Source: Erythrobacter sp. SCSIO 43205 (GTDB taxonomy: Bacteria > Pseudomonadota > Alphaproteobacteria > Sphingomonadales > Sphingomonadaceae). Taken from it: DNA of 64,000 nt. Shown here in pieces: positions 45,637 to 56,484 of the stretch (positions are counted from its first letter, which is position 1; every line of letters begins with the position of its first letter). The DNA lies in NCBI RefSeq assembly GCF_019904235.1, contig NZ_CP063202.1:1984001-2048000 (forward strand). Direction: 5' to 3'. The notes below the pieces were generated by a model, which worked only from the letters and a program-made list of their open reading frames with translations, made no database searches and had not been told where the DNA came from. A program made the position numbers and the translations under genes.

Positions 45637-46821
45637 ATGGCCCTTTCCGCCTCTACCCCTGCGCAACCTTCAAACGCGACGGGTTGCCTTGTTCTGGCCG
45701 ATGGAACGGTCATTTGGGGGAGGGGCTTTGGCGCTTCTGGTGATGCGGTGGGAGAGGTGTGTTTCAACACTTCGATGACCGGATACCAAGAGGTGATGAC
45801 TGACCCCTCTTACGCGGCGCAAATCGTCACCTTCACCTTCCCCCATATTGGAAACGTTGGCGCGAATGCCGAGGATGTGGAGAGCGCGGTAGAAGGCGCA
45901 GTGGGATGCGTGGTGCGCGAGGATGTGACCGAGCCATCCAATTTCCGCAGCCTTGAGCGGTTTCAGGAATGGATGGAGCGGAATAACAAGATTGGCCTTT
46001 CGGGCGTCGACACCCGCGCCCTCACACGGCGTATTCGTTTGTCCGGTGCGCCAAATGCAGTGATCGCGCATTCGCCCGATGGCAAATTCGACATCCCTGC
46101 TTTGGTCAAGCGCGCTCAGGAATGGGCGGGGTTAGAGGGCATGGACCTCGCCATTCGGGTCAGCCGCGAGCATCAAGAAAACTGGGAAGGCGGCTATTGG
46201 CGCTTGGGCCACGGCTATGGTCGGGCAAGCCGGGACGCAACCCCGCACGTGGTCGCCATCGACTATGGTTCGAAAGACAACATCTTCCGCAATCTCGTGC
46301 GCGCAGGGGCCAAGGTGACGGTGGTGCCTGCCAAGACCACCTATGACGAGATCATGGCGCTTAAACCCGATGGCGTGTTCCTATCCAACGGCCCCGGCGA
46401 CCCGGCGGCGACGGGCGAATACGCAGTGCCGGTGATCCAGAAATTGCTTGAGGCCGATATGCCGCTTTTCGGCATTTGTTTGGGCCACCAAATGCTGGCT
46501 TTGGCAGCAGGTGCAAAAACGATCAAAATGCACCAAGGGCACAGAGGGGCTAACCACCCGGTTCAGCGTGTCGGTGAAAGCTGGGGTGAGACAACTGGCC
46601 TTGTTGAGATCACCAGCATGAACCACGGTTTTGCAGTGGATGCGGAGACTCTGCCCGATAGCCTGGAGCAGACCCATGTGAGCCTTTTCGACGGCTCCAA
46701 CTGCGGGATTGCGGTGAAGGGGAAGCGGGCGTTTGGGGTTCAATATCACCCTGAGGCTTCGCCGGGGCCGCAGGATAGCTTTTACCTCTTCGAGAAATTC
46801 GTTGGGGGGCTGCAAGGCTAG
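45637..46821 (+). CDS. carA: Carbamoyl-phosphate synthase small subunit CarA
   Basis: Glutaminase subunit of carbamoyl-phosphate synthase, 394 residues. The N-terminal domain has GYQEVMTDPSYAAQIVTFTF; the class I amidotransferase domain has LSNGPGDPAATGEY, the nucleophile Cys in FGICLGHQMLALA, and the His/Glu pair in FGVQYHPEASPGP. GGAG precedes ATG 45637 by six bases. Between it and carB are two small exported-protein genes, which is unusual. Confidence 0.97.
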   Translation: MALSASTPAQPSNATGCLVLADGTVIWGRGFGASGDAVGEVCFNTSMTGYQEVMTDPSYAAQIVTFTFPHIGNVGANAEDVESAVEGAVGCVVREDVTEPSNFRSLERFQEWMERNNKIGLSGVDTRALTRRIRLSGAPNAVIAHSPDGKFDIPALVKRAQEWAGLEGMDLAIRVSREHQENWEGGYWRLGHGYGRASRDATPHVVAIDYGSKDNIFRNLVRAGAKVTVVPAKTTYDEIMALKPDGVFLSNGPGDPAATGEYAVPVIQKLLEADMPLFGICLGHQMLALAAGAKTIKMHQGHRGANHPVQRVGESWGETTGLVEITSMNHGFAVDAETLPDSLEQTHVSLFDGSNCGIAVKGKRAFGVQYHPEASPGPQDSFYLFEKFVGGLQG

Positions 46822-46822
46822 G

Positions 46823-47431
46823 ATGCGGGCCCATCTTGTCTTCATTGTCGCTGCTGTCGCTTCACCGATAGCCGCCCAAATCCCGGCGATGACTCCGCCG
46901 CCTTTCGGCGATTGGCCCGGCGCGGAAATCGTCTCTGGTGTTGCGTTCCAAGGCGATGGTTCTGTCACCCTCGAAGCAGGCGAAAGCGGGCTTCCGGTAC
47001 TCTCATTCTGGCGGCCAGTGCTCTTCAGAGAAGACACCAAGCGCCCTGTCGCCGGACGAATGGATTGCCGGGTGGTGGCGGCGGACGGGTATTATTCCGA
47101 CGAAGCCTTTGATGCCGATGCGCGGCATGATGCTGTGGCGGAGGCTCGCAAGACCCAAGGCTTTCTCGATCAAGAGCGTCTGCGCGACTATTCCGACACT
47201 GTGCAACAGCTAGATGTTGTGGGCCGGCGGTTGCGCGCTGAGGATCGGCCCACCCAGATGTTCGTCCTCACCTATATCCTCGTCCGGGACGGAGAGCGCC
47301 TGATCGACATTCGCCGCAATTGCACTTTCATCCATGGTAAAGGTGTATCGCAACCTGACGTGCTGCCTTACGTCTATCGCTACACCAAATTTACCTACGC
47401 CTTTGAGCCCGGTGCAGGAGAAGCAGGATGA
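46823..47431 (+). CDS. Exported protein of unknown function between carA and carB
   Basis: A 202-residue protein with a signal peptide MRAHLVFIVAAVASPIAAQ. The mature part is rich in aromatic and acidic residues, with LEAGESGLPVLSFWRPVLF, GRMDCRVVAADGYYSDEAFD and FVLTYILVRDGERLIDIRRN. Two Cys may form a disulfide. I recognise no family. Its ATG begins one base after the carA stop and its end overlaps the next gene by ATGA, so it is translated as part of the car message. Confidence 0.7.
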   Translation: MRAHLVFIVAAVASPIAAQIPAMTPPPFGDWPGAEIVSGVAFQGDGSVTLEAGESGLPVLSFWRPVLFREDTKRPVAGRMDCRVVAADGYYSDEAFDADARHDAVAEARKTQGFLDQERLRDYSDTVQQLDVVGRRLRAEDRPTQMFVLTYILVRDGERLIDIRRNCTFIHGKGVSQPDVLPYVYRYTKFTYAFEPGAGEAG

Positions 47432-47964
47432 TCCGCATAAGCGCCGCTGCTATCTTTCTTGTGTCTTTGACCGGCTGCCACATCCTTTTCCCCGAAGACC
47501 CTCGGATGGGTTCTGAATCTGTCGCCGCCTGCGTTTCGCGGCTTCAGCAGGATTTGCGGCTTGAGTTGGCGCAAGTGGACAGCGAACCGGAGACTGAATG
47601 GGTGCCCACCTACACCTATGACATCACCAAAGTTGCCTTCGACGATATTCAGGAACTGATCGTTCGCGGCAGTGATGAAACGGCGGGCGCACGGGGTAAA
47701 GCTGCGACAAGTGCGACTTCCGCAGCGGTTGAACGTTTTATGGCGATGAGAGTCGATGAGAATGGCGCATTTTTCTTCGCCAATGACCCGGCACTCTACC
47801 GCGTGCGTGGCGAACCGACGTTCTTTGCTGACGTCCTTCCCACAGGGTGCGAGCGGCAACGCGCCAATATGCGCATGATTGCTGTCGACTTTGCCCCGGT
47901 CCCAGCGGTTTCCGAAAATCCATCCGATCCAACTGACACCGATCTCTCAATTGAAAGCGAATAA
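47428..47964 (+). CDS. Lipoprotein of unknown function between carA and carB
   Basis: A 178-residue lipoprotein with signal [17 protein letters not shown] (lipobox LTGC). The mature part has a repeat-free mix of strands and helices, with [20 protein letters not shown] and the linker [19 protein letters not shown]. No family known to me. Its start overlaps the previous stop and its stop overlaps the carB start by one base, so all four genes look coupled. How it relates to carbamoyl phosphate is unknown. Confidence 0.7.
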   Translation: MIRISAAAIFLVSLTGCHILFPEDPRMGSESVAACVSRLQQDLRLELAQVDSEPETEWVPTYTYDITKVAFDDIQELIVRGSDETAGARGKAATSATSAAVERFMAMRVDENGAFFFANDPALYRVRGEPTFFADVLPTGCERQRANMRMIAVDFAPVPAVSENPSDPTDTDLSIESE

Positions 47965-50900
47965 TGCCAAAGCGTAATGACATTTCCTCGATCCTTGTGA
48001 TTGGTGCAGGCCCCATCATTATCGGGCAGGCGTGTGAGTTCGATTATTCGGGCACGCAGGCGATTAAAGCTCTGAAAGAAGACGGGTACCGGGTCATTCT
48101 GGTGAACTCAAACCCGGCAACGATCATGACCGATCCAGAGTTTGCCGACGCGACTTACGTGGAGCCGATCACGCCTGAAATCGTCGCCAAGATCATCGCC
48201 AAGGAAAAGCCCGACGCTCTTCTCCCCACGATGGGCGGGCAAACGGCGCTGAACTGTGCATTGGCACTGGAAGAAATGGGTGTCCTCGAAGAACACGGTG
48301 TCGAAATGATCGGCGCGAAAGCCGACGCCATCGACAAGGCCGAGAATCGTCAGCGTTTCCGCGATGCGATGGACAAAATCGGGCTTGAGAGCGCTCGCTC
48401 GGGCGTCGCCAACACCATCGAAGAAGCGCGCGAGGTGCTGAAACGGACTGGTTTGCCGTCCATCATCCGGCCCAGCTTCACCCTTGGCGGCACGGGCGGC
48501 GGGATTGCCTACAACACGCAGGAATTTGAGCGGATTGTGCGCGAGGGGCTTGATGCGTCACCAACTACCGAGGTGCTGATCGAAGAATCTCTGCTGGGGT
48601 GGAAAGAATATGAGATGGAGGTTGTTCGGGACAAGGCCGACAATGCCATCATCATCTGCTCGATTGAAAACGTCGATCCGATGGGCGTGCACACCGGCGA
48701 TTCCATCACGGTTGCGCCCGCTCTGACGCTGACGGACAAAGAATATCAGATCATGCGCACAGCCAGCATTGAAGTGCTGCGCGAGATTGGTGTCGAGACG
48801 GGTGGCTCCAACGTCCAATTCGCGGTGAACCCCAAAGATGGGCGCCTCATCGTGATCGAAATGAACCCTCGCGTGTCGCGCTCGTCTGCGCTTGCTTCAA
48901 AGGCCACCGGCTTCCCCATCGCGCGGGTCGCGGCAAAGCTGGCGGTGGGTTATACATTGGATGAGATCACCAATGAGATCACCGGGGCGACCCCTGCAAG
49001 CTTTGAGCCTACAATTGACTACGTCGTGACCAAAATCCCGCGCTTTGCCTTTGAAAAGTTCAAAGGGTCAGAGCCGCTTCTAGCCACTGCGATGAAATCG
49101 GTGGGCGAAGTGATGGCCATCGGTCGCAACTTCCAAGAGAGCGTACAAAAGGCCCTAAGAGGGCTTGAAACGGGTCTAGACGGGTTCAACCGCGTGGTGG
49201 CGCTTGAAGGCGTACACAAAGACGTCATCACCGCCGCGCTCTCGCAGCGCACTCCCGACCGGCTTCTGCAGGTGGGACAGGCCTTTCGCGAGGGACTCTC
49301 TCTTGAGGACATCCAGAACGTGACGGGCTATGACCCGTGGTTCCTGCGCCAGATCGAAGCGATCATTGCTGCAGAAAAAGAAGTTCAAACAGACGGCTTG
49401 CCCCGCGATGCCGAAACGCTTCGCCGGCTTAAATCGATGGGCTTTTCCGATAAACGCCTCGCCACACTTGCGGTGCGCTCTGTGGGTGTGAAGGGCGGCC
49501 TTGCCGAAACGCAAGCCAAGCGCTCAGGTCTGCTCCACGATGCGCTTCAAGCGATGGCAGGCGCGACCAGCGAGGAGGAAGTGCGCGAGCTTCGCCAGAA
49601 ACTTGGCGTGAACCCCGTGTTCAAGCGCATCGACTCTTGCGCCGCCGAATTCGAGGCGATTACGCCTTATATGTACTCGACTTATGAGGCCCCGACATTC
49701 GGAGAGCCTGAGTGCGAGGCGGCCCCATCCGACCGCAAGAAGATCGTCATTCTCGGTGGCGGACCCAACCGGATCGGGCAGGGGATCGAATTCGACTATT
49801 GCTGTGTTCACGCGTGTTTTGCGCTGGCAGAGCAGGGCTATGAGACGATCATGGTCAACTGCAATCCGGAAACGGTTTCGACCGACTATGACACCTCCGA
49901 CCGCCTGTATTTTGAACCTCTGACGGCCGAAGACGTGCTTGAAATCCTGCGCGTGGAACAGCAATCAGGCGAACTCGTCGGCGTGATCGTGCAGTTCGGT
50001 GGACAGACACCGTTGAAACTTGCGCAAGCGTTGGAAGATGCCGGTATCCCTATCCTTGGCACTTCACCCGATGCCATTGACCACGCCGAGGATCGCGAGC
50101 GTTTTGCCAAGCTGGTCAACCAGTTAAAGCTCAAACAACCCGACAATGGCATCGCCTTCACCCGCGACGAAGCGGCAGCGGCGGCGGCGCGCATTGGCTA
50201 TCCCGTGCTCCTGCGCCCAAGCTTTGTGCTGGGCGGCCGCGCGATGGAGATTGTCGATTCCGAGGCTCAGCTTGATGATTACATCAAAACCGCTGTGACC
50301 GTTTCCGGTGACAGCCCGGTGCTGGTTGATCAATATCTGCGCGATGCGATTGAGTGCGATGTCGATGCGCTGTGCGACGGTGATGAAGTGCGTATTGCGG
50401 GCGTGATGCAGCATATTGAAGAGGCAGGCGTCCACTCTGGCGACAGCGCGTGTACCTTGCCGCCCTATTCGCTCAGTCCCGAAATCATCGCGGAAATGGA
50501 GCGGCAGGCCGAAGCGCTCGCCTTCGCGCTTAAAGTGCGCGGTCTGATGAATGTGCAATTCGCGGTTAAGGACGGCGAGGTATACCTCATCGAAGTGAAC
50601 CCGCGCGCAAGCCGCACGGTGCCATTTGTTGCGAAAGCTATCGGACAACCTGTCGCCAAAATCGCCGCGCGCGTCATGGCAGGCGAAAAGCTCAGCAGTT
50701 TTGAACCCTTCCGCCGTGATCTTCCTTACATGGCGATCAAAGAGGCGGTGTTCCCGTTTGCCCGTTTCCCGGGTGCCGATCCGGTCCTCTCACCAGAAAT
50801 GAAATCCACCGGCGAAGTCATGGGGATTGATTGCGCATTCGAGCCCGCCTTCTTCAAATCGCAATTGGGTGCAGGGATGAGCTTGCCACAATCGGGCACT

Positions 50901-51287
50901 GCGTTTGTCTCGGTTAAAAATTCAGACAAGGCCACGATCGTTCAGGCTGTCAAAGACCTGCTCGAAAGCGGATTTCAGGTTATCGCCACAGCGGGCACCC
51001 AGAAATATCTGTCTGAACAAGGACTTGCCGTGGACCGGGTAAACAAGGTCGCAGAGGGACAACCGCATATCGTTGACCGGATCATCGACGGGGACATCGC
51101 GCTTATTTTCAATACGACGGAAGGGTGGCAGTCGCTGCTTGATTCCAAATCCATCCGCGCAAGCGCTCTGGAAAAGAAGGTTCCCTACTATACGACGGCC
51201 GCCGCTTCTCTGGCTGTCGCCGCCTCAATTAAGGCGCTTGAACCCTCACAGCTTGAAGTTCGCGCCTTGCAAGACTATTATAGCTGA
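47964..51287 (+). CDS. carB: Carbamoyl-phosphate synthase large subunit CarB
   Basis: Synthetase subunit, 1107 residues, feeding arginine and pyrimidine synthesis. It has two homologous ATP-grasp halves: the first starts [20 protein letters not shown], the second [20 protein letters not shown]. Both contain the expected metal-site stretches ([39 protein letters not shown]). The last 150 residues form the MGS-type allosteric domain ([13 protein letters not shown]). Full length and intact. The start overlaps the stop of the small lipoprotein gene. Confidence 0.97.
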   Translation: MPKRNDISSILVIGAGPIIIGQACEFDYSGTQAIKALKEDGYRVILVNSNPATIMTDPEFADATYVEPITPEIVAKIIAKEKPDALLPTMGGQTALNCALALEEMGVLEEHGVEMIGAKADAIDKAENRQRFRDAMDKIGLESARSGVANTIEEAREVLKRTGLPSIIRPSFTLGGTGGGIAYNTQEFERIVREGLDASPTTEVLIEESLLGWKEYEMEVVRDKADNAIIICSIENVDPMGVHTGDSITVAPALTLTDKEYQIMRTASIEVLREIGVETGGSNVQFAVNPKDGRLIVIEMNPRVSRSSALASKATGFPIARVAAKLAVGYTLDEITNEITGATPASFEPTIDYVVTKIPRFAFEKFKGSEPLLATAMKSVGEVMAIGRNFQESVQKALRGLETGLDGFNRVVALEGVHKDVITAALSQRTPDRLLQVGQAFREGLSLEDIQNVTGYDPWFLRQIEAIIAAEKEVQTDGLPRDAETLRRLKSMGFSDKRLATLAVRSVGVKGGLAETQAKRSGLLHDALQAMAGATSEEEVRELRQKLGVNPVFKRIDSCAAEFEAITPYMYSTYEAPTFGEPECEAAPSDRKKIVILGGGPNRIGQGIEFDYCCVHACFALAEQGYETIMVNCNPETVSTDYDTSDRLYFEPLTAEDVLEILRVEQQSGELVGVIVQFGGQTPLKLAQALEDAGIPILGTSPDAIDHAEDRERFAKLVNQLKLKQPDNGIAFTRDEAAAAAARIGYPVLLRPSFVLGGRAMEIVDSEAQLDDYIKTAVTVSGDSPVLVDQYLRDAIECDVDALCDGDEVRIAGVMQHIEEAGVHSGDSACTLPPYSLSPEIIAEMERQAEALAFALKVRGLMNVQFAVKDGEVYLIEVNPRASRTVPFVAKAIGQPVAKIAARVMAGEKLSSFEPFRRDLPYMAIKEAVFPFARFPGADPVLSPEMKSTGEVMGIDCAFEPAFFKSQLGAGMSLPQSGTAFVSVKNSDKATIVQAVKDLLESGFQVIATAGTQKYLSEQGLAVDRVNKVAEGQPHIVDRIIDGDIALIFNTTEGWQSLLDSKSIRASALEKKVPYYTTAAASLAVAASIKALEPSQLEVRALQDYYS

Positions 51288-51405
51288 AATCTTACGACGC
51301 ATCCCCCTTCATTTTGGCTCTTGAAAGTCGCTCTGACCGGAGCGGCAAGGGCTGAAATTTCACAAATTAGATGTGGGGCCGCGTCTCGACTGAAAGAAAC
51401 GAAGA

Positions 51406-51882
51406 ATGGCTACGATGGATAAAGTTCCGATGCTCGCAGAAGGTTACGAGCGTCTGACGGCTGAACTTAAGGCGCTTCGCGAGGAGCGGCCCCGGATTGT
51501 GGATGCAATCGAAGAAGCCCGCGCGCACGGCGATCTTTCAGAAAACGCCGAGTATCACGCCGCAAAAGAGCGTCAAGGCCAGGTCGAAGCGCAAATTGGC
51601 GACCTCGAAGGCAAGATCAGCCGCGCACAAATCATCGATCCGAGCACATTGTCTGGTGACAAAGTGATCTTTGGTGCGACCGTTACGCTGCTTGATGAAG
51701 ACGACAAACCTGTAAAATACCAGATTGTCGGTGAGACAGAAGCGGATGCAGGAAAAGGTCGTATTTCCTATTCTTCACCGATTGCCCGCGCGTTGATCGG
51801 CAAGCAGGTCGATGATGAGATCGAGGTGACCGTGCCATCGGGCGACAAGTTTTACCTTATTGAAAAGATTGAGTTTATCTAA
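51406..51882 (+). CDS. greA: Transcription elongation factor GreA
   Basis: Rescues backtracked RNA polymerase by stimulating transcript cleavage; 158 residues. The N-terminal coiled coil includes [20 protein letters not shown] and [20 protein letters not shown], with the Asp and Glu of the tip; the FKBP-like domain follows ([20 protein letters not shown]). It stands alone 118 bases after carB, with its own expected promoter; the GNAT gene converges on it. Confidence 0.97.
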   Translation: MATMDKVPMLAEGYERLTAELKALREERPRIVDAIEEARAHGDLSENAEYHAAKERQGQVEAQIGDLEGKISRAQIIDPSTLSGDKVIFGATVTLLDEDDKPVKYQIVGETEADAGKGRISYSSPIARALIGKQVDDEIEVTVPSGDKFYLIEKIEFI

Positions 51883-51917
51883 ATCTCAATGGGTGCGGTG
51901 CCTGCTTTCGCAGGAGA

Positions 51918-52391
51918 TTACAGCATCTTTTCCATAGAATAATTGTGGATCGCCACGCCGCGAATTCCGAAATCGCGGCGAGCGATAAGCTGGTATCCAG
52001 CGCGCTCAAACACACTTCGGGCAAGTTCACTCGCCTCGGTGTAGAGCCTTTGAATGCCCCGTTCGCTGGCTGCCATCTCTGCGTGAAATAGCAGCCGCCC
52101 GGCAAGACCACGACCTGCGTGCTCGGGCGCGCAATAAAGCATATCAAGATGGCCGTCGGGCTCCAGCAAGGCATATGCCGCTGGCGCGTTTGTGGCATCG
52201 GCCATAACATAGATGAGATCGCCTGCCTTTGCACGAGCAAGAAAGCGCTGAGGATCAAGATGGCCCTCAGCCCATACATTTACCTGTTCTTGCGAATAGG
52301 CTTTCGCGCCTGTTGTGACGATGGCTTCGAGCGTCAGTCTGGACAGGGCAGGGGCATCGCCCGCTTCAAACGGGCGAAGCGTGTATCCCAT
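51918..52391 (-). CDS. GNAT-family N-acetyltransferase
   Basis: Acetyl-CoA-dependent transferase of 157 residues. Starts YTLRPFEAGDAPALSRL and has the acetyl-CoA loop as CAPEHAGRGLAGRLLFHAE, then the C-terminal SVFERAGYQLIARRDFGIRG. The substrate is unknown; small molecules or peptide N-termini are possible. It ends 35 bases before the greA stop and starts eight bases after the DUF4170 gene on its own strand. Confidence 0.85.
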   Translation of the reverse strand: MGYTLRPFEAGDAPALSRLTLEAIVTTGAKAYSQEQVNVWAEGHLDPQRFLARAKAGDLIYVMADATNAPAAYALLEPDGHLDMLYCAPEHAGRGLAGRLLFHAEMAASERGIQRLYTEASELARSVFERAGYQLIARRDFGIRGVAIHNYSMEKML

Positions 52392-52398
52392 CTCGACT

Positions 52399-52629
52399 TT
52401 ATTGCTCCGGCGTTAGCAATTTGTGGATGTGAACGATCACATACTTCATCTCAGCATCATCGACCGTACGCTGAGCCTGCGCGCGCCATGCGTCTTCTGC
52501 TGCTTCATAGGAGCTGAAGACACCGACGACGTGAATGCTTTCCGGGTCTGCAAATTCGTGCCCGCGCGGGTCGGTGACACGCCCGCCCATAACGAGGTGC
52601 AGGCGTTGGTTTGTGGTTGCTTCTTCCAT
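52399..52629 (-). CDS. DUF4170-family small protein
   Basis: A 76-residue protein of the DUF4170 family, found mainly in alphaproteobacteria. The pattern is LHLVMGGRVTDPRGHEF, HVVGVFSSYEAAEDAWRAQA and QRTVDDAEMKYVIVHIHKLL. Function unknown. ATG 52629 has AAGGA eight bases upstream. It precedes the GNAT gene by eight bases and may be cotranscribed with it. Confidence 0.88.
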   Translation of the reverse strand: MEEATTNQRLHLVMGGRVTDPRGHEFADPESIHVVGVFSSYEAAEDAWRAQAQRTVDDAEMKYVIVHIHKLLTPEQ

Positions 52630-52760
52630 TGGTCGTATCCTTGGGGAGGAGTGGATGGGAGGTGCCAGTCTTGCCGACACCCAACATAGCTGCGCCCGTT
52701 AGGACAGCCGTGAGCTCAATTCAAGCTCACTGCATACCAATGTCTAAGGTAGAACGGTGT

Positions 52761-53375
52761 TTAGTGTCGGACGCGGTTCGTCAGGTCACGAACGGCGCGT
52801 GTCGCGCGTCTTTTACCCCGCTGCGTGGCGGTCCGGCTCTTATCAGCGGCGGTCCCGGCGATATATTCGGCCTCGCGCCGGACAGTGCGAGCCTTTGCCG
52901 CTGCGCTGTCACCAATGTCTTCAAGCGCGTCTTTGCCAGCGGTGGCACCGCCCAGTACCTCATCAATCAGGTCCATGGCGTGGTCGACAATCTTGTCCGC
53001 GATCAGCGCCCAAACCGCTGTGCTTCGATCAATGGCGGCACTTGCCACGGTTCCTTTTGCAGCGTTTGCAGCACTGCCCGCTGCATCGCTGACCTTGGAT
53101 GCAGCCTGAGTTGCCACCCCTGCTGCCGATGTCGCAGCCGTGGTCGCAATGCGGCGTCCGGGCTTCGTCATAAGGCCAATCGTAATGCCAACAGCCACCG
53201 CGCCAGCGATCACGGTCAGTGGATTGGCTTTGGTGTAATCGACCGCTGCATCGACCACCTCTTTTGCCTGTTCACCAAGAGTGCGCTCAGCAATGCGGCG
53301 CTCGTTCGCTTCGATCTTCTGGCGAAGGGCATCGCGTTTTTCCTGATCAGCTATCGGGGCATTTTCAATTGTCAT
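52761..53375 (-). CDS. DUF883-like (YqjD/ElaB-type) membrane protein
   Basis: A 204-residue protein with an N-terminal soluble helix, then a predicted membrane segment (NPLTVIAGAVAVGITIGLMT) flanked by the pattern GEQAKEVVDAAVDYTKA, typical of DUF883 proteins. In E. coli such proteins anchor ribosomes in stationary phase; the role here is inferred. The long C-terminal part is Ala-, Ser- and Arg-rich and ends in basic residues. Last gene of a four-gene set of membrane proteins. ATG 53375 has GGAG six bases upstream; its start overlaps the previous gene by 11 bases. Confidence 0.65.
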   Translation of the reverse strand: MTIENAPIADQEKRDALRQKIEANERRIAERTLGEQAKEVVDAAVDYTKANPLTVIAGAVAVGITIGLMTKPGRRIATTAATSAAGVATQAASKVSDAAGSAANAAKGTVASAAIDRSTAVWALIADKIVDHAMDLIDEVLGGATAGKDALEDIGDSAAAKARTVRREAEYIAGTAADKSRTATQRGKRRATRAVRDLTNRVRH

Positions 53376-53757
53376 CTTTATCTCCAAAGGATTGGTCAGC
53401 GGTGGGCGCAGGTGCCGCCATGTCGTCGCTGTCCTGACCGGTATCTGAACCATCGGTCGCCGAAGCTGGTTCTTCAGCATCTATCTCTTCAGCCATCGCG
53501 GCCAGCAAGGGTTCCCGGCCAAACCATAAGGCAAGCGCGCCAAGAACAATGGCAAGGATCCCTCGGTTATCGACCGCGTGAACCTTTGCGACCTCATAGA
53601 CGTCTTTCCCGCCCTCGATCACGCCGCCAAGGTAACGATTGGTCAGTCCCTTGGCTGAAAAAGCGGTGCGGGCGTATTCAATGTCCTCAAACAGGACCGC
53701 CTTCGACGCATCACGAAGGGCGCGGTAATCGACAAGGCGCTCTTCGAGGTTGCTCAT
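53365..53757 (-). CDS. Membrane protein of unknown function in the DUF883/holin-X cassette
   Basis: A 130-residue protein with one hydrophobic segment (GILAIVLGALALWFGREPLL) and an acidic, disordered C-terminus (about residues 90-130, rich in Asp, Ala, Ser). The N-terminal half is helical (LEERLVDYRALRDASKAVLF). I recognise no family. It overlaps both neighbours by a few bases, so it is part of a coupled set. Its topology suggests an inner-membrane helper. Confidence 0.65.
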   Translation of the reverse strand: MSNLEERLVDYRALRDASKAVLFEDIEYARTAFSAKGLTNRYLGGVIEGGKDVYEVAKVHAVDNRGILAIVLGALALWFGREPLLAAMAEEIDAEEPASATDGSDTGQDSDDMAAPAPTADQSFGDKDDN

Positions 53758-54242
53758 GGCGCATCATCCTGCTGTTGGGCTGTTTCCTCCTGATCAGAGG
53801 AGCCGAAAAGTCCGGCCAGCCGCTTTACATTGGCGAATACGCGCCAGCCTAGGAACGCGACGAGGATAAGAAGCCCGCCGAAAACCAAGGCGATAGCGCC
53901 CCAGATCCCGACTACGGGCTCAAAGGCGATGACCAGGCCAACCGCAAGAGCCAAAAAGGCAATGTGCAACAAAATAAGCGCGACAATGCCAAGGCCGGCT
54001 GCCACGCCGATGAGGCGACCTGCAAAAGCGGCTCTGGTCTTCTGAAAGCCCAGTTCCGCCTCAACGTAGGTGCGCGCATCGTCAATGAGCGTGCTCACCT
54101 CGTCCATCAAAGAGGGGTCGACCTGAGGGGCAGGTCCGCTCACGTCTTCGTGAGCGTCTGTCACCTCAGCGTCGGTATCGGTGAGTTCAGGAGCGGTAGC
54201 ATCAGCGAGTTTATCGCCGACCCGCTCATGGGCCTCCGCCAT
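53754..54242 (-). CDS. Holin-X-like (phage holin family) membrane protein
   Basis: A 162-residue protein with two adjacent membrane segments (about residues 75-135: LIGVAAGLGIVALILLHIAF and AIALVFGGLLILVAFLGWRV) after an acidic N-terminus. The pattern matches the Actinobacterial holin-X family, which despite the name is common in proteobacteria and not phage-linked. ATG 54242 is preceded by GGGGG at five bases. It overlaps the next gene by four bases (ATGA). Confidence 0.7.
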   Translation of the reverse strand: MAEAHERVGDKLADATAPELTDTDAEVTDAHEDVSGPAPQVDPSLMDEVSTLIDDARTYVEAELGFQKTRAAFAGRLIGVAAGLGIVALILLHIAFLALAVGLVIAFEPVVGIWGAIALVFGGLLILVAFLGWRVFANVKRLAGLFGSSDQEETAQQQDDAP

Positions 54243-54284
54243 ACAGTCCCCCTTCAAAAGCGCCTGACGCTCAATATTCGACGT

Positions 54285-54884
54285 TTATTTGCCGCTGCGA
54301 AAAAGGCGCGCCACCAGAAAGCCGACAACCGCGGCAATGCCAACAGCGGCCGCCGGGCTCTTGCGGATGGCTTCACGGGTGTCTTCGCCGATTTCCTCAA
54401 GGCTCTTTGCTTCGAGTTTGGCAGAAGTTTCCACGAGCGTCCGCGAGGCTGAACGGGCGTAATCGCCATATTGTTCGCCAAAGCGTTCATCGATCTGGCC
54501 AGCCGTATCGCCAACCGCCTTACCGATGTTGGCAATGGCGTCTGATGCGGCCGCTTTGCCTTCTACCGCAAGCTCGCTCGCACGGGTTTTGGCTTTTTCG
54601 CCATATTGCTTGGCATCTGCCATGATATCGTCTCCACGCGATTTCGCCTGTTCACGGTAAGCACCAGCACGGGTGTTCGCTTCGTCACGCAGGGCAGCGG
54701 CGCCCGCTTTTGCCTCTTCCAATGCGGCATTGAAGCGACTTTTCGCTTCAGTCGTGCCAGTGGCAGCGGTTTCAGCCTCAGCCTTATTCGCCGTCGCGCC
54801 GGTTTTCTTAGGAGCAGCCTTTTTCGCAGGTGTGCGCTTGGTTGCAGGTTTGCGGGTTGTCTTGGTGGTCTTTGCTTCTGCCAT
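54285..54884 (-). CDS. Ala/Lys-rich protein with histone-like N-terminus and C-terminal membrane segment
   Basis: A 199-residue protein. Residues 1-45 are Lys/Pro/Ala-rich with repeats such as KRTPAKKAAPKK, like the tails of bacterial H1-type proteins; residues 50-170 are a long Ala/Glu/Lys helix; the last 25 residues (SPAAAVGIAAVVGFLVARLF) form a membrane segment of the DUF883 kind. It heads the cassette, 42 bases before the holin-X-like gene. Whether the basic tail binds nucleic acid or polyanions is unknown. No standard family fits the whole protein. Confidence 0.65.
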   Translation of the reverse strand: MAEAKTTKTTRKPATKRTPAKKAAPKKTGATANKAEAETAATGTTEAKSRFNAALEEAKAGAAALRDEANTRAGAYREQAKSRGDDIMADAKQYGEKAKTRASELAVEGKAAASDAIANIGKAVGDTAGQIDERFGEQYGDYARSASRTLVETSAKLEAKSLEEIGEDTREAIRKSPAAAVGIAAVVGFLVARLFRSGK

Positions 54885-55056
54885 ATTGATGCCTCGCCTT
54901 CGAAATTGCGCGATGCAGCATAACGCAATCGCGACTTTTTGTAATGAAAATCTATGTCACTTGCACCGATCTTTTCCCGCGCATAAGGGGTGCGGGAAAC
55001 AAACGATGCAGACATCCAGCTCGCGAAAACCAAGCTAGGGTCTACTACATATATAA

Positions 55057-56370
<1,314 letters not shown>

Positions 56371-56420
56371 CGAGGCACAGCGCGGTATAACCTGCGCAAT
56401 CGGTGTTTGAAAAAGCGGGT

Positions 56421-56469
56421 TCGCCCGGAAGCGGCCTATCAGAGGGTGCACAAAGACGCTTCCGGGCGA
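56421..56469. repeat. Perfect 13-bp inverted repeat after eno
   Basis: TCGCCCGGAAGCG at 56421-56433 faces CGCTTCCGGGCGA at 56457-56469, with a 23-base loop. It lies between the convergent ends of eno and the MarR-type gene. No T-run follows on either strand, so a terminator is less likely than a palindromic element, but a Rho-linked or processing role is possible. Confidence 0.65.
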
Positions 56470-56484
56470 TGCCAGCCGAGATCG

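Noticed and set aside
52611..53852. 413-codon plus-strand frame opposite the membrane-protein cassette
   Set aside because: The opposite strand has four coupled genes with ribosome sites; this frame is rich in Cys and Arg with no domain.
53754..54242. Holin-X-like gene as evidence of a prophage
   Set aside because: No capsid, tail, integrase or lysis genes are near; this family is common in ordinary proteobacterial chromosomes.
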